This document shows positions 46,123 to 55,800 of a stretch of 64,000 bases of DNA, piece by piece. The DNA comes from Massilia sp. PAMC28688. GTDB taxonomy: Bacteria; Pseudomonadota; Gammaproteobacteria; Burkholderiales; Burkholderiaceae_D. The stretch spans positions 1 through 64,000 of the forward strand of contig NZ_CP080378.1 in assembly GCF_019443445.1 (NCBI RefSeq). Direction: 5' to 3'. Position numbers and translations under genes: made by a program. Every line of letters starts with the position of its first letter. Within the stretch, counting starts at the first letter, position 1. The notes below the pieces were generated by a model. It saw only the letters and a program-made list of their open reading frames with translations. It had not been told where the DNA came from and did no database searches.

Positions 46123-49100
46123 TCAAGCCGGTACCATAGAACAGCTGCTCACGCAGCTGGCCAACTCCCTGGCCCCGCTCGCCGACGAGCTGTCGCCGGC
46201 CTTGCTGCAAGACCTGGGGATCGGCATTCCCGCCGCGTGGAGCGCCCAGGCGGCGGCAGCCATGACGCACGTCTCGTCCGCCGCGCGCGCACTGCCGGCC
46301 GCGGTGCAGGACCTGGCGGCAGCCTCCGCCGGGGGCAGCGCGCCGGCGATTATCGCCAAGAGCGCCGTGCTGGGCGCGCGCATTGCCGAGCTTGCCGCCG
46401 CCGCCAACCAGCTGGGCGTGGTGCTGACCCAGGCGGCCAATGCCGACGGCACGCTGAGCGCCGCCCAGAAGGCCCGCTTTGCGGCCAGCCTCGACAACTT
46501 CTTCGGCCGCCTGGTCGAGCTGACCGCGCTGCGGACTCTGGAGAAAAAGCTGCCGCAACTGGCGGCGCTGCTGGACCTGACCGGCATCGCGACCAGCACC
46601 CTCACCCCGGGGGTGGCAGGCGACTTCACGGCGCCGCCGCATGTGCGCCGGGGCCTGGCGCTGAACCGGCTGGTCGACCTGTTCGACAACCCCGCCGCGC
46701 TGGCCCGCGATCTGTACCAGTGGGGCGATCCGGCCTTCGACGGGCGCGCTCTCCTGACCAGGCTCGCGCGCTACCTGCAGTTCTACGAGCTGCCCGCCAT
46801 GCTGATCGACGCGCCCGGCCAGCCGCCCATCCTCGAATCGATGATCATCGCGCTGCAGGCGAACAACACCGTCGCGCCGCCCGGCCTGGGCTTCGAGCTG
46901 CGCCTGCCCGCCAGCTACAACATGAGCCGGCCGTTCGATCTGCCCGGGCCGTGGTCGCTCGACGTCGGTTTCACGGGCGCCTACGCGGCCGGCCTGCAGG
47001 GACTGGTGCAAGCGAACGGCAACTTCAAGGTGCGCCCGATCGGCACCATCAGCGCCAGCGCGAACGCTTCGCTCATCGGAAAAAACCCCGCCGGTCCGAT
47101 GCAGATCATCGGCCTGCCCGGCGGCACGCGGCTCGAGGTGGCGCAAGTTTCCGCCGGCGTCGGCGTGCGGGTGACGTTCGACAGCGGCACCGGCACCGCC
47201 GATGTGGCCCCGGAAGTTACCGCCGCGCTCGACAACATGAAGCTGGTCATTTCGCTCTCAGGCGGTGACGGCTTCCTGCAAAACGCCATCCCGGCCAGCG
47301 CCATCGAAGCCGAATTCAGCCTTGCTGGCCGCCTGAACCGGGACGGCTTTGCCGTCACCGGCAGCGGAAAAATCGAGGTGCTGTTGCCCACCCACATTGC
47401 GCTGGGGCCGCTGGAAATCGAGAGCATCTGCTTTGTCGCCCGCCTGTTCGACCCTGATCCGGTGACGCTCGAACTGTCGGCTGGCCTCAAGTTCAGCCTG
47501 GGGCCGCTGGTGGCGGTAGTCGAGCGCATGGGCGCGAAAGGCGCGTTCAGGCTGCCGCCCGGCGCCGGCGGCAATGCCGGGCCGGTCCAGTTCGAGCTGG
47601 GATTCAAGCCGCCCGAGGGCGTCGGCCTGTCGATCGACGCCGGCGCCATCCGCGGCGGCGGCTACCTGTTCTTCAACCCCGAGGCCGAGGAATACGCCGG
47701 CGTGCTGCAGCTCAAGCTGCTCGACATGGTGTCGATCACCGCCATCGGGCTGATCACCACCCGCATGCCCGACGGCTCGAACAACTTCAGCCTGCTGGTG
47801 ATCATCAGCGTCGAATTCATGCCCGGGATTCAGCTCGGCTTCGGCTTCACCCTCATCGGCCTGGGCGGCCTGCTGGGCCTGAACCGCACGATGCTGCTCG
47901 AGCCGCTGATGAGCGGCGTGCGCACCGGCACCATCAACGCGATCATGTTCCCCCAGGGCGACATCATCGCCAACGCGCCGCGCATCATCAGCGACCTGCG
48001 CGCCATCTTCCCGCCCTATGTGGGCAAGTTCCTGATCGGCCCGATGGCCAAGCTGGGCTGGGGCACGCCGACCCTGGTCAGCGTGTCGCTGGGCGTGCTC
48101 ATCGAAATACCGGGCAACATCGCCATCATCGGCGTGCTGCGCCTGGCCATTCCGACTCCCGACGCCGCACTCATCATCATCCAGGTCGCGTTCGCCGGCG
48201 CCATCGAGTTCGATCGCAAGCGCCTGTTCTTCTTCGCCACGCTGTTCGACAGCCGCCTGATCTTCATGACCCTCGAGGGCGGCATGGGGCTGCTGCTGGG
48301 CTGGGGCGACGATCCCACCTTCGTGCTGTCCGTGGGCGGCTTCCACCCGCGCTTCACGCCGCCGCCGCTGCCATTTCCGAGTCCTGACCGGCTGGCGATC
48401 ACGATCCTGAACACCTCGGCCGCGATGGTGCGGGTAAGCGCCTACTTTGCCGTCACCAGCAATACCGTCCAGATCGGCGCTGCCGCCGAGCTGCGTTTCG
48501 GCTTCGACGACTTCGGCATCGAAGGCCACCTCGGCTTCGACGCCCTGTTCCAGTTCTCGCCGTTCTACTTCATCATCGAAGTGAACATCTCGCTGCGCCT
48601 GAACGTGTTCGGCCTGGACGTGCTCAGCGTGCGCGTGGACCTCAGCCTGGAAGGGCCTTCTCCGTGGCGCGCCAGGGGAACCGGCCACGTGTCGCTCCTG
48701 TTCTTCGAGATCAGCGCCGACTTCGACGTGACATGGGGCGAGCGCGCCGAAACGACCCTGCCGCCCATCGCGCTGCTGCCGCTGCTGCAGGCGGAATTGG
48801 ACAAGAAGGAAAACTGGACCGCTTCGCTGCCGGCCGGCAAAAAGCTGATGGTGACGCTGCGCTCTGCCAACGAGACGCCCACTCTGTTGCTGATGCATCC
48901 GCTCGGCTCGTTGCGGGTGAGCCAGCGCCTGCTGCCGCTGGGGCTCGGACTCGACAAGTTCGGCACCCAGCAGCCCAGTGACGCGACGCGGTTTGAACTG
49001 CTCGTGACCGGCGGTGCCCTGGCCAGGCTCGGCGCCGCGCGCGAGAAATTCGCGATGGCGCAGTTCGTCAAGATGGACGACGCGGCCAAGCTCTCGCGCC

Positions 49101-49528
49101 CCTCCTACGAGTCAGGCGAAAGCGGTCTGGAGCTGAGCGCCGCGGGCGCGCAACTGGCCACGAGCCACATGGCGCGCCGCATCGTGCGCTACGAAATGGT
49201 GATCATCGATGGCGAGTTCAAAAAGCACATCCGCAAGTCGCGCTTCTCCACCGGCCTGTTCGCGCATCACCTGGCTGGCAGCGCCATCACGCAAAGCGCC
49301 ATGAGCGCGAGCAACCAGCGCAAGCTCGACCCCTTCCCGCACGAGAAAATCAAGGTCAAGGGCGAGGCCTACACCATCGTCGACACCGACACCAATCGCG
49401 TACCCGGCGGCGTGACGCAATTTGCCAGCGCTGCCGCCGCGCATGGCTACCTGCAAACGCTGCAGGGCTCGGAAGCGATGGCCGGACGCCATCTCGAGGT
49501 CGTCCCCGCCTGGGAGGCAACAGCATGA
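46115..49528 (+). CDS. DUF6603-type large protein
   Basis: 1137 aa from ATG 46115. The N-terminal ~170 residues are Ala/Leu-rich helices. From about residue 240 the chain becomes a very long run of alternating hydrophobic beta strands. About residues 512-880 contain 'GGGYLFFNPEAEEYAGVLQL' (core FFNPEAEEYAGVLQL), 'GFGFTLIGLGGLLGLNR', 'GNIAIIGVLRLAIP', 'GGMGLLLGWGDDPTFVLSVGG' (core GWGDDPTFVLSVGG) and 'VNISLRLNVFGLDVLSVRVDLSLEG'. These match what I know of DUF6603, a domain found in very large uncharacterised proteins. No signal peptide; no alpha-helical membrane bundle is expected despite the hydrophobicity. Overlap with both neighbours (8 and 4 bp) implies fixed stoichiometry with them. Function unknown. 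Confidence 0.8.
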   Translation: MPDQAGTIEQLLTQLANSLAPLADELSPALLQDLGIGIPAAWSAQAAAAMTHVSSAARALPAAVQDLAAASAGGSAPAIIAKSAVLGARIAELAAAANQLGVVLTQAANADGTLSAAQKARFAASLDNFFGRLVELTALRTLEKKLPQLAALLDLTGIATSTLTPGVAGDFTAPPHVRRGLALNRLVDLFDNPAALARDLYQWGDPAFDGRALLTRLARYLQFYELPAMLIDAPGQPPILESMIIALQANNTVAPPGLGFELRLPASYNMSRPFDLPGPWSLDVGFTGAYAAGLQGLVQANGNFKVRPIGTISASANASLIGKNPAGPMQIIGLPGGTRLEVAQVSAGVGVRVTFDSGTGTADVAPEVTAALDNMKLVISLSGGDGFLQNAIPASAIEAEFSLAGRLNRDGFAVTGSGKIEVLLPTHIALGPLEIESICFVARLFDPDPVTLELSAGLKFSLGPLVAVVERMGAKGAFRLPPGAGGNAGPVQFELGFKPPEGVGLSIDAGAIRGGGYLFFNPEAEEYAGVLQLKLLDMVSITAIGLITTRMPDGSNNFSLLVIISVEFMPGIQLGFGFTLIGLGGLLGLNRTMLLEPLMSGVRTGTINAIMFPQGDIIANAPRIISDLRAIFPPYVGKFLIGPMAKLGWGTPTLVSVSLGVLIEIPGNIAIIGVLRLAIPTPDAALIIIQVAFAGAIEFDRKRLFFFATLFDSRLIFMTLEGGMGLLLGWGDDPTFVLSVGGFHPRFTPPPLPFPSPDRLAITILNTSAAMVRVSAYFAVTSNTVQIGAAAELRFGFDDFGIEGHLGFDALFQFSPFYFIIEVNISLRLNVFGLDVLSVRVDLSLEGPSPWRARGTGHVSLLFFEISADFDVTWGERAETTLPPIALLPLLQAELDKKENWTASLPAGKKLMVTLRSANETPTLLLMHPLGSLRVSQRLLPLGLGLDKFGTQQPSDATRFELLVTGGALARLGAAREKFAMAQFVKMDDAAKLSRPSYESGESGLELSAAGAQLATSHMARRIVRYEMVIIDGEFKKHIRKSRFSTGLFAHHLAGSAITQSAMSASNQRKLDPFPHEKIKVKGEAYTIVDTDTNRVPGGVTQFASAAAAHGYLQTLQGSEAMAGRHLEVVPAWEATA

Positions 49529-52500
49529 GCCATCCACTGGCCACCTATACGTTCCTGCCCTGGACCCGCCAGGGCCTGAGCTTGAGCATTGAGCAAACCG
49601 AAAGCACGCCCAATGCCGAACTGCGGGCGTCAATCGCCCTTGAGCTGACGCTGCGCGCACAGGGCATCAGCGCGCCCGTGCCTGACCTGAAGCTTGCCAC
49701 CAGCAAGATCCAGCTGCACGGCCCCGGCGACCTGCTGGGCATTGAACAACTGCCGCTGATTAAGACCGAGCCGCGTCACTGGAACACCGATTTCGAGCCG
49801 AACTATCTGGCGCACATCGAGTTCTACGATGAGAATTTCCCCTGGCTCTACACGCCCGCCAAGGCCAACAGCACTAGCCACCGGCACACGCCCTGGCTCA
49901 TGCTGGTGGTGCTGGAGGTGGGCGAATTCAGCGAGGGCAAAGGCGACACGGCCGCCCCTTTCATCGACATCGCCGACTTGAACAAGCTGCCGGTGAAATC
50001 GGAATTGTGGGCCTGGGCGCACGTGCAGGCCAACCGCAACCTGGGCGCCAGCGACACGACGATCGTCAGCGACGCCGGCCCTGCCATCGCCGACAAGCTG
50101 GGCGCCGCCCTGGCGCAGGATCGCGACATCGCCTTCTCCAGGATAGTCTGCCCCCGCCAGCTCGAGCCGAACAAGGCTTACCATGCGTTCTTGATGCCGA
50201 GCTTCGAGACCGGCCGCGTGGCCGCCCTCAAACTCGATGTCACCAAGGTCGACGACGCCATGCGCGGTGCGGCCGAAGCACACCCCGAGCGCGCCAACCT
50301 GGCCGGCGCGAGCTTTCCCTACTATCACCGCTGGTATTTCAGGACCGGCAGCAAGGGGGATTTTGAGTCGCTCGTGCGGCTGTTGAAACCGCAGCCGATG
50401 GACGTGCGCGTGGGCCGCCGCGACATCGATGTCCAGACACCTGGCAGCAATTTGCGCGGCATCGCCGGCCCCGATCTGAACGGCATCCTGCGCCTGGGCG
50501 GCGCCCTGCGCATACCCGAAGACACCCTGCCGCAGCACGACAGGGACGAGGCGAAGCGCTTCGAGGACTGGGCCGAGCCGCGGCCGCATCAGTTTCAACA
50601 AGACCTGGCCGCCTTCATCAACCTGGCCGACGATTACGCCACGCGCACCGCGGCCGACGCCCATGACGATCCCCGGGTACCGGCCGAGATCGGCTCGCTG
50701 CCGGATGGCGACACCGACCCGGACCCGCTGATCACCCCGCCGCTGTACGGCACCTGGCACGCGCTGAGCAAGCGGCTGCTGCTCCAGCAGGACGGCTCGC
50801 CCGTGCCGAACACGTCCAACTGGGTACACCAGCTCAATCTCGACCCGCGCCACAGGAGCGCGGCCGGCTTTGGCACCGAAGTGGTCCGCAAGCGGCAGGA
50901 AGAATACATGAACGCGGCCTGGGATCAGATTGGCGAGGTGCTCGAAGCGAACCGCAAGATGCGCCTGGCGCAGTTTTCGAAAGCCGTGTCGCTGGCCTGG
51001 TTCACGCGCAATGTCGCCCCGCTGGAAGCGAAGGCGCCCGAGCGTCTGCTGATGCTCGCAGCTCCCCTGTCCAAGCGCGTGATGATGGACGAGGTGACGC
51101 TGCACAAGTCGATCAGCGACAGCACCATCCCGGCCGCTTTTGTCGCCCCCACGGCGCGCCGCCTGCTGCGCCCCGCCGGCCGCCTTATCCGCTCCCTGCC
51201 CGCGGGCGCGGCGCCCGCATCATCTATTCCGGCCGAGATCATGCGCGGGCTCAACGACGGCACCCTGAGCTTGGCGCAAGCGCCCGCCCTGCCCCCAGGC
51301 GCGCCATCCGTCGGCGGCCTGGCCGACGACGTGGGCAGCAGCGTACCGGCCTGGTTGCGCGGCCTGCTGCGCCGCTACCCGCAACTGCCGCTGTGGGTTC
51401 TCATCGGCGGCCTTGTGCTGGCCCTCCTGCTGCTGGCAGGCGCCTTCCTGCTCGCCCTGCTGGTGGCGGCGGCAGCCGTGGCAGGCTACATCTGGCTCAA
51501 GCGGGCGGCCGAGACCCTCATCGCCGCCGACAGCCTGCGGCCCGAAGCCAAGGGGCCGGAGTATGTGGCCAGCCTGCCCCCGGATCCGACCTTCACGCTC
51601 GAAGTGTTTGGCGCCGTGGCAAGCGTGCCTGCAACCGGCACCGCCGACAACGCCACCGCTGTGCGCTTCAAGAACGCACTCGGCACCGCGATCGCATTCG
51701 ACATCGACGCGCGCCGCGCCACGCCGCCGCGCATACGCAGGCCGCTCGTCGTCACGGTCGCCGCACGCCAGACGATCGTCACGCTCGACCCGGCGCGCTC
51801 GGTTCCGGCCTTCTATTACAAGACGATTCTTTTTCCGGACCGGATCAAGGAAGGCCTGCGCGAGAGCTTCGTCGAAGCCATGGCCTACCCCCGCATCGAC
51901 CAGCCCATGTATCGGCCGCTGGCGGACATCAGCAGCGAAATGCTGCTGCCCAACGTCGGCCTGATTCCGCCCAACAGCATCAGCCTGCTTGAAACCAACC
52001 AGCCCTTCATCGAAAGCTACATGGTCGGCTTGAACCACGAGTTCGCGCGCGAACTGTTATGGCGCGAATATCCGACCGATCAACGCGGCAGCTACTTCCG
52101 CCAGTTCTGGGACGTGAGCGGCTACCAGGACACCGCGGGCCTGGCGCCGGACGCGCTGCGCGAAAAGCTGTACGACATTCCGAAACTGCACCTGTGGCCT
52201 TCCGCCTCCGCGCTCGGCGCGCACGACAACCGACAGCCACCGGGTTCGCCGCCGAAAGACGAAGTCGTGCTATCGATCCGCGGCGAACTGTTAAAGCGTT
52301 ACCCGACGGCCGTCATCTACGCCCACAAGGCCGATTGGCAGCGCAAGCCGGACGGCTCGATCGATAAGACCTTGATCCGCGTACCCGTCACCCTCACGCC
52401 GGAGGAGGAGAACAATCCGCCGCCGGAGAAACTGAAAAACCCGCTGTTCGGCGCCAAGGTCGATCCCGACATCACCTTCCTCGGTTTCGATCTCACCGCC

Positions 52501-52869
52501 AGGCAAGCCAAGGGCGATCCGGCCGCCGACGACGCGGGCTGGTTCTTCGTGATCAAGGAGCGGCCGGGCGAGCCTCGCTTCGGCCTTGACATCAGTCGCG
52601 CCAACCCGCTGATCAACAGCTGGAGCGACCTCGCCTGGCCAGACGTCACCACCACCGATTCCATCTTGCGCATCAACGCGGCAATGAAGGAGTACGCGCT
52701 CACCACGCCGCCGCCGCCCGCCGAAGGGCCGGATGAAATGGCGCAGTATCTGGAAGACAGGCAGGTGGGCTGGAATCGCAATACGAATGCGGCCGACGTG
52801 GCCTACGTGCTCTATCAACTGCCGGTGCTGGTGGCGGTGCATGCCGCCGAAATGCTGCCATCAACTTAA
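49525..52869 (+). CDS. Large conserved hypothetical protein, 1114 aa, with a central membrane-like segment
   Basis: 1114 aa from ATG 49525, overlapping the DUF6603 stop (ATGA). The N-terminal part has 'GPGDLLGIEQLPLIKTEPR' and 'PNYLAHIEFYDENFPWLYTP' (residues 92-111), phrases I have seen in uncharacterised proteins of several phyla but cannot name. Residues ~620-661 are a strongly hydrophobic segment ('LPLWVLIGGLVLALLLL' and on), long enough for one or two membrane passes. The C-terminal part contains 'LLWREYPTDQRGSYFRQFW' near residue 844 and 'VIKERPGEPRFGLD' near 1010. No signal peptide. Fourteen bp separate it from the next gene. Function unknown; it is probably a structural or scaffold part of the same apparatus. 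Confidence 0.85.
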   Translation: MSHPLATYTFLPWTRQGLSLSIEQTESTPNAELRASIALELTLRAQGISAPVPDLKLATSKIQLHGPGDLLGIEQLPLIKTEPRHWNTDFEPNYLAHIEFYDENFPWLYTPAKANSTSHRHTPWLMLVVLEVGEFSEGKGDTAAPFIDIADLNKLPVKSELWAWAHVQANRNLGASDTTIVSDAGPAIADKLGAALAQDRDIAFSRIVCPRQLEPNKAYHAFLMPSFETGRVAALKLDVTKVDDAMRGAAEAHPERANLAGASFPYYHRWYFRTGSKGDFESLVRLLKPQPMDVRVGRRDIDVQTPGSNLRGIAGPDLNGILRLGGALRIPEDTLPQHDRDEAKRFEDWAEPRPHQFQQDLAAFINLADDYATRTAADAHDDPRVPAEIGSLPDGDTDPDPLITPPLYGTWHALSKRLLLQQDGSPVPNTSNWVHQLNLDPRHRSAAGFGTEVVRKRQEEYMNAAWDQIGEVLEANRKMRLAQFSKAVSLAWFTRNVAPLEAKAPERLLMLAAPLSKRVMMDEVTLHKSISDSTIPAAFVAPTARRLLRPAGRLIRSLPAGAAPASSIPAEIMRGLNDGTLSLAQAPALPPGAPSVGGLADDVGSSVPAWLRGLLRRYPQLPLWVLIGGLVLALLLLAGAFLLALLVAAAAVAGYIWLKRAAETLIAADSLRPEAKGPEYVASLPPDPTFTLEVFGAVASVPATGTADNATAVRFKNALGTAIAFDIDARRATPPRIRRPLVVTVAARQTIVTLDPARSVPAFYYKTILFPDRIKEGLRESFVEAMAYPRIDQPMYRPLADISSEMLLPNVGLIPPNSISLLETNQPFIESYMVGLNHEFARELLWREYPTDQRGSYFRQFWDVSGYQDTAGLAPDALREKLYDIPKLHLWPSASALGAHDNRQPPGSPPKDEVVLSIRGELLKRYPTAVIYAHKADWQRKPDGSIDKTLIRVPVTLTPEEENNPPPEKLKNPLFGAKVDPDITFLGFDLTARQAKGDPAADDAGWFFVIKERPGEPRFGLDISRANPLINSWSDLAWPDVTTTDSILRINAAMKEYALTTPPPPAEGPDEMAQYLEDRQVGWNRNTNAADVAYVLYQLPVLVAVHAAEMLPST

Positions 52870-52882
52870 GGAACGTGAATCC

Positions 52883-55800
52883 ATGGCTGACCTGAATGAG
52901 CTGTTGCTGCGCGCCCGCGCGCATCGCGAACAAAGCGATGCGAACGGCCGCGCCCTGGCGACGGAGACGGCGCGATTGGGCAACCTGCGTGAACAACTCG
53001 CCGGCTTGGGGCGCAAGGTGTCGCCGCATGACGGCCAGCAGGACGAGCGGATCGCGCAACTGCGCGCGGCGATCGCCGCAAGCGAAGCGAAGGTGGCGGG
53101 AATCAGGCGCGATAAGCGCGCCTCGGCCGACGAATGGACGGGTATCAGCGCTCTGCTGGAGCCGCTGCTCGACCCGCGCCGCGCCATCGCCGCGCTCGAT
53201 GCCGATTATCCGATTCTGCTGTTCCCGGTGCGGCTGGAAACCCGCTTCACTTCCGCCGCCGGCCCCACTGGCGCCATCCGGCAGCTGCTGGTTCGCATCT
53301 ACCCCGACGACTGCCTGATCGACAGCTTCGAACCCGATCTGTCGGAGAACGAAGTGAAGAACCTCAGGCGTTACTGGTGCGGCATATGGGCTGCGGGCGG
53401 CGACCAGGCACGCGAGCAGTCGGCCTGGCGCGAGCTGTGCGCGGCGCATGGTGCCGGCCGCGCCATGTATCTGATTGAACAATACAAGCCGCTCGCGCAA
53501 TCCGATCCGGCACCGGTGCGCAGCAGCCCGGCCGCCATGATTCTCGCTGTCTGCGCCGACGCCCCGTTGGCGAATGCGGTGGAAAAGAGCAGCCTCGCCG
53601 CGTACTGGAGCGCGACTTGGCGGGCCGGCAAAAACGCCACCGCGCTGGCCGCTGCCTTGCAGGCGCTGACCCTTGCGGTGGGCGCCGTGCGTGCAGAGGA
53701 ACTGCGCACGACATACCAGCCATTCAATTCGCAAGATCCGCCAGCGGCCGGCGCCGACCGCGCCGTGGTGCCCGTGTCCACGGTGTTCCTTGTGCTGCCC
53801 GCCGTCGCCATCGCAGCGACCAAACGCCAGGCATGGACCCGTCCCCCGCAGGCAGCGCTACTGCCGGAGCGCTTCGTGCTCATTGCAGACAGCGGCCCGG
53901 AGCATATTGAAGTGCTCGGCGGCCTGGTGCAACAGCCACTGGCCGTGGGGCCCGATCCGCTGGCGGAAAAGAGCGAGCAGTTCCAGCAGGCCGACGGTGA
54001 CCTGATCATGCCTGACCAGCTGCTCTGGATGTCCGACTTTGCCGCGGCGCTCAAGGCCGGCATGGCGTTTCGCGTCGATCTGAGCGCGCGCCAGGCGGCC
54101 GAAGGGTTCGATCGCCTGTATGTGCTTGGCGTGCGGCTCAACCCCGATCCGCAGCAATCGCGGCAAGACTTCGAACAGCTGCTTGCACACCACGCAGGCG
54201 GCCAGTCCGGCTTCGCAATCGTCCCGCAAGGCACGGCGACCAATAACAGTGAACAGGGCTCTACCGGATGGACCCGTGTGCAGGAGGCCGACGAGTTGTT
54301 CCCGCTGTCGCGCATGGCCGCCGCCGGCCAACAGCAGTTTGACGACAATGCGACCGCGCCCTACGCCAAGACTGACGGGCTGCACCTGGCCGAAGTACTC
54401 GGCATCGATGCGGCCGTACTGCAAGCCGTACCCAATGCCGACGGCCGTGACCAGGCGCAGGCGCGCGCCATGAATACGGCGCTATTCCCGGCAACGCTGG
54501 GCTACTGGCTCGACACGCAGCTGCTGCCCGCATTCGGCGCCGAGACGATCGCGCGGATCCGCCGGCATTTCGTGGAGAGGGTCAGCGGCCGCGGCCCGGT
54601 TCCCGTCGTACGCATCGGAAAGCAACCTTACGGCATCGTGGCCACAACCGCGTACAGCCGCATGACCTGGATGGACGCAATTGACGATGGCGGTGAGTTT
54701 GGGACAGCGCCGCACTCCAAAGACCGTCAATTCTTGATGACGCTGCGCGACATCCTGCGCACGATCGCGCGCCAGTATTGGGACAAGCTTGCGCTGAACG
54801 CGCCCCGCGTGGGACGGCGCAGCGAGAAACCTCAGCAGCAACTGCTCGACATCATGGGCCTACACCCGTCCTCGGTTGAATTTCACCTGCAAATACTCGA
54901 TAGCGCTGACCGCATCTGGAACGAGTACAAATTGGGCTCGAAACGCCGCGCCGTGCTTGAGGCTTCGATGCGGGCCAAGATGCAGGCCACTTCCCAGGTA
55001 TTGAAGGACCTGGGTTACGCCGGCAGGGAGCCCGAGATCACAGCGAAATTTTTTTCAGAGGTGGCCGGACCGATGACGCGGCCGGTGATCGACGTGCCGC
55101 CGCTGTCAGAGACGGCCGAACTGACTCTATGCACGCCCGACAGCAAGAACTACCTGACCTGGTGCCGCGAAAAAGCCAGGAGCGCTTTCGAAGATCTGCG
55201 GCTGCAGCGCGGCTTCAGCGAGGGCAAGACCCCAAACGCACTGTTGTACCACGTGCTGCGGCACGCCCTGCAGCTCGGTTATCACAGCACCGCCTTTGAT
55301 CTGCACGAAGCGCATGAGCTGCTCACCACCGACAGGTTCACCGCCTACAAGGAACCGCAGTTTGTGCATGTGGCCGAGGCCACGGGCACCGAAAGCCGCT
55401 ATGGCATGCTGTACGCAAGGCAGCCTGTGATCACCGGCTCGGCCAACAGCACGGTGGCCGAGTTCATTCCCAAGTGGCTGTCCACGCTGGGACAGAACAG
55501 TACCCTGGCCGCGCAAATCGAGGCGCTGGCGGTGCTGGAACATGCGAGCACCGCCGCCCTTGAGCGCGCCTTTGCCGAGCACATTGACCTGTGCAGTTAT
55601 CGCTGGGACGCCTGGATGCTCAGCCTCGTGAACGAGCGCCTGCACCGCATGCGCCGCCCCTCGGGCGACGCGGGCGCGCGGCGCCAGGGACTGTATCTGG
55701 GCGCGTTCGGCTGGGTGGAAAACCTCAAGCCCGACCAGGGCCAGCGTTCCGCCGTGCAGTTGAGCGAGGCGCAGGCCGCCGTTTTCAATAAGCCAGGCCA

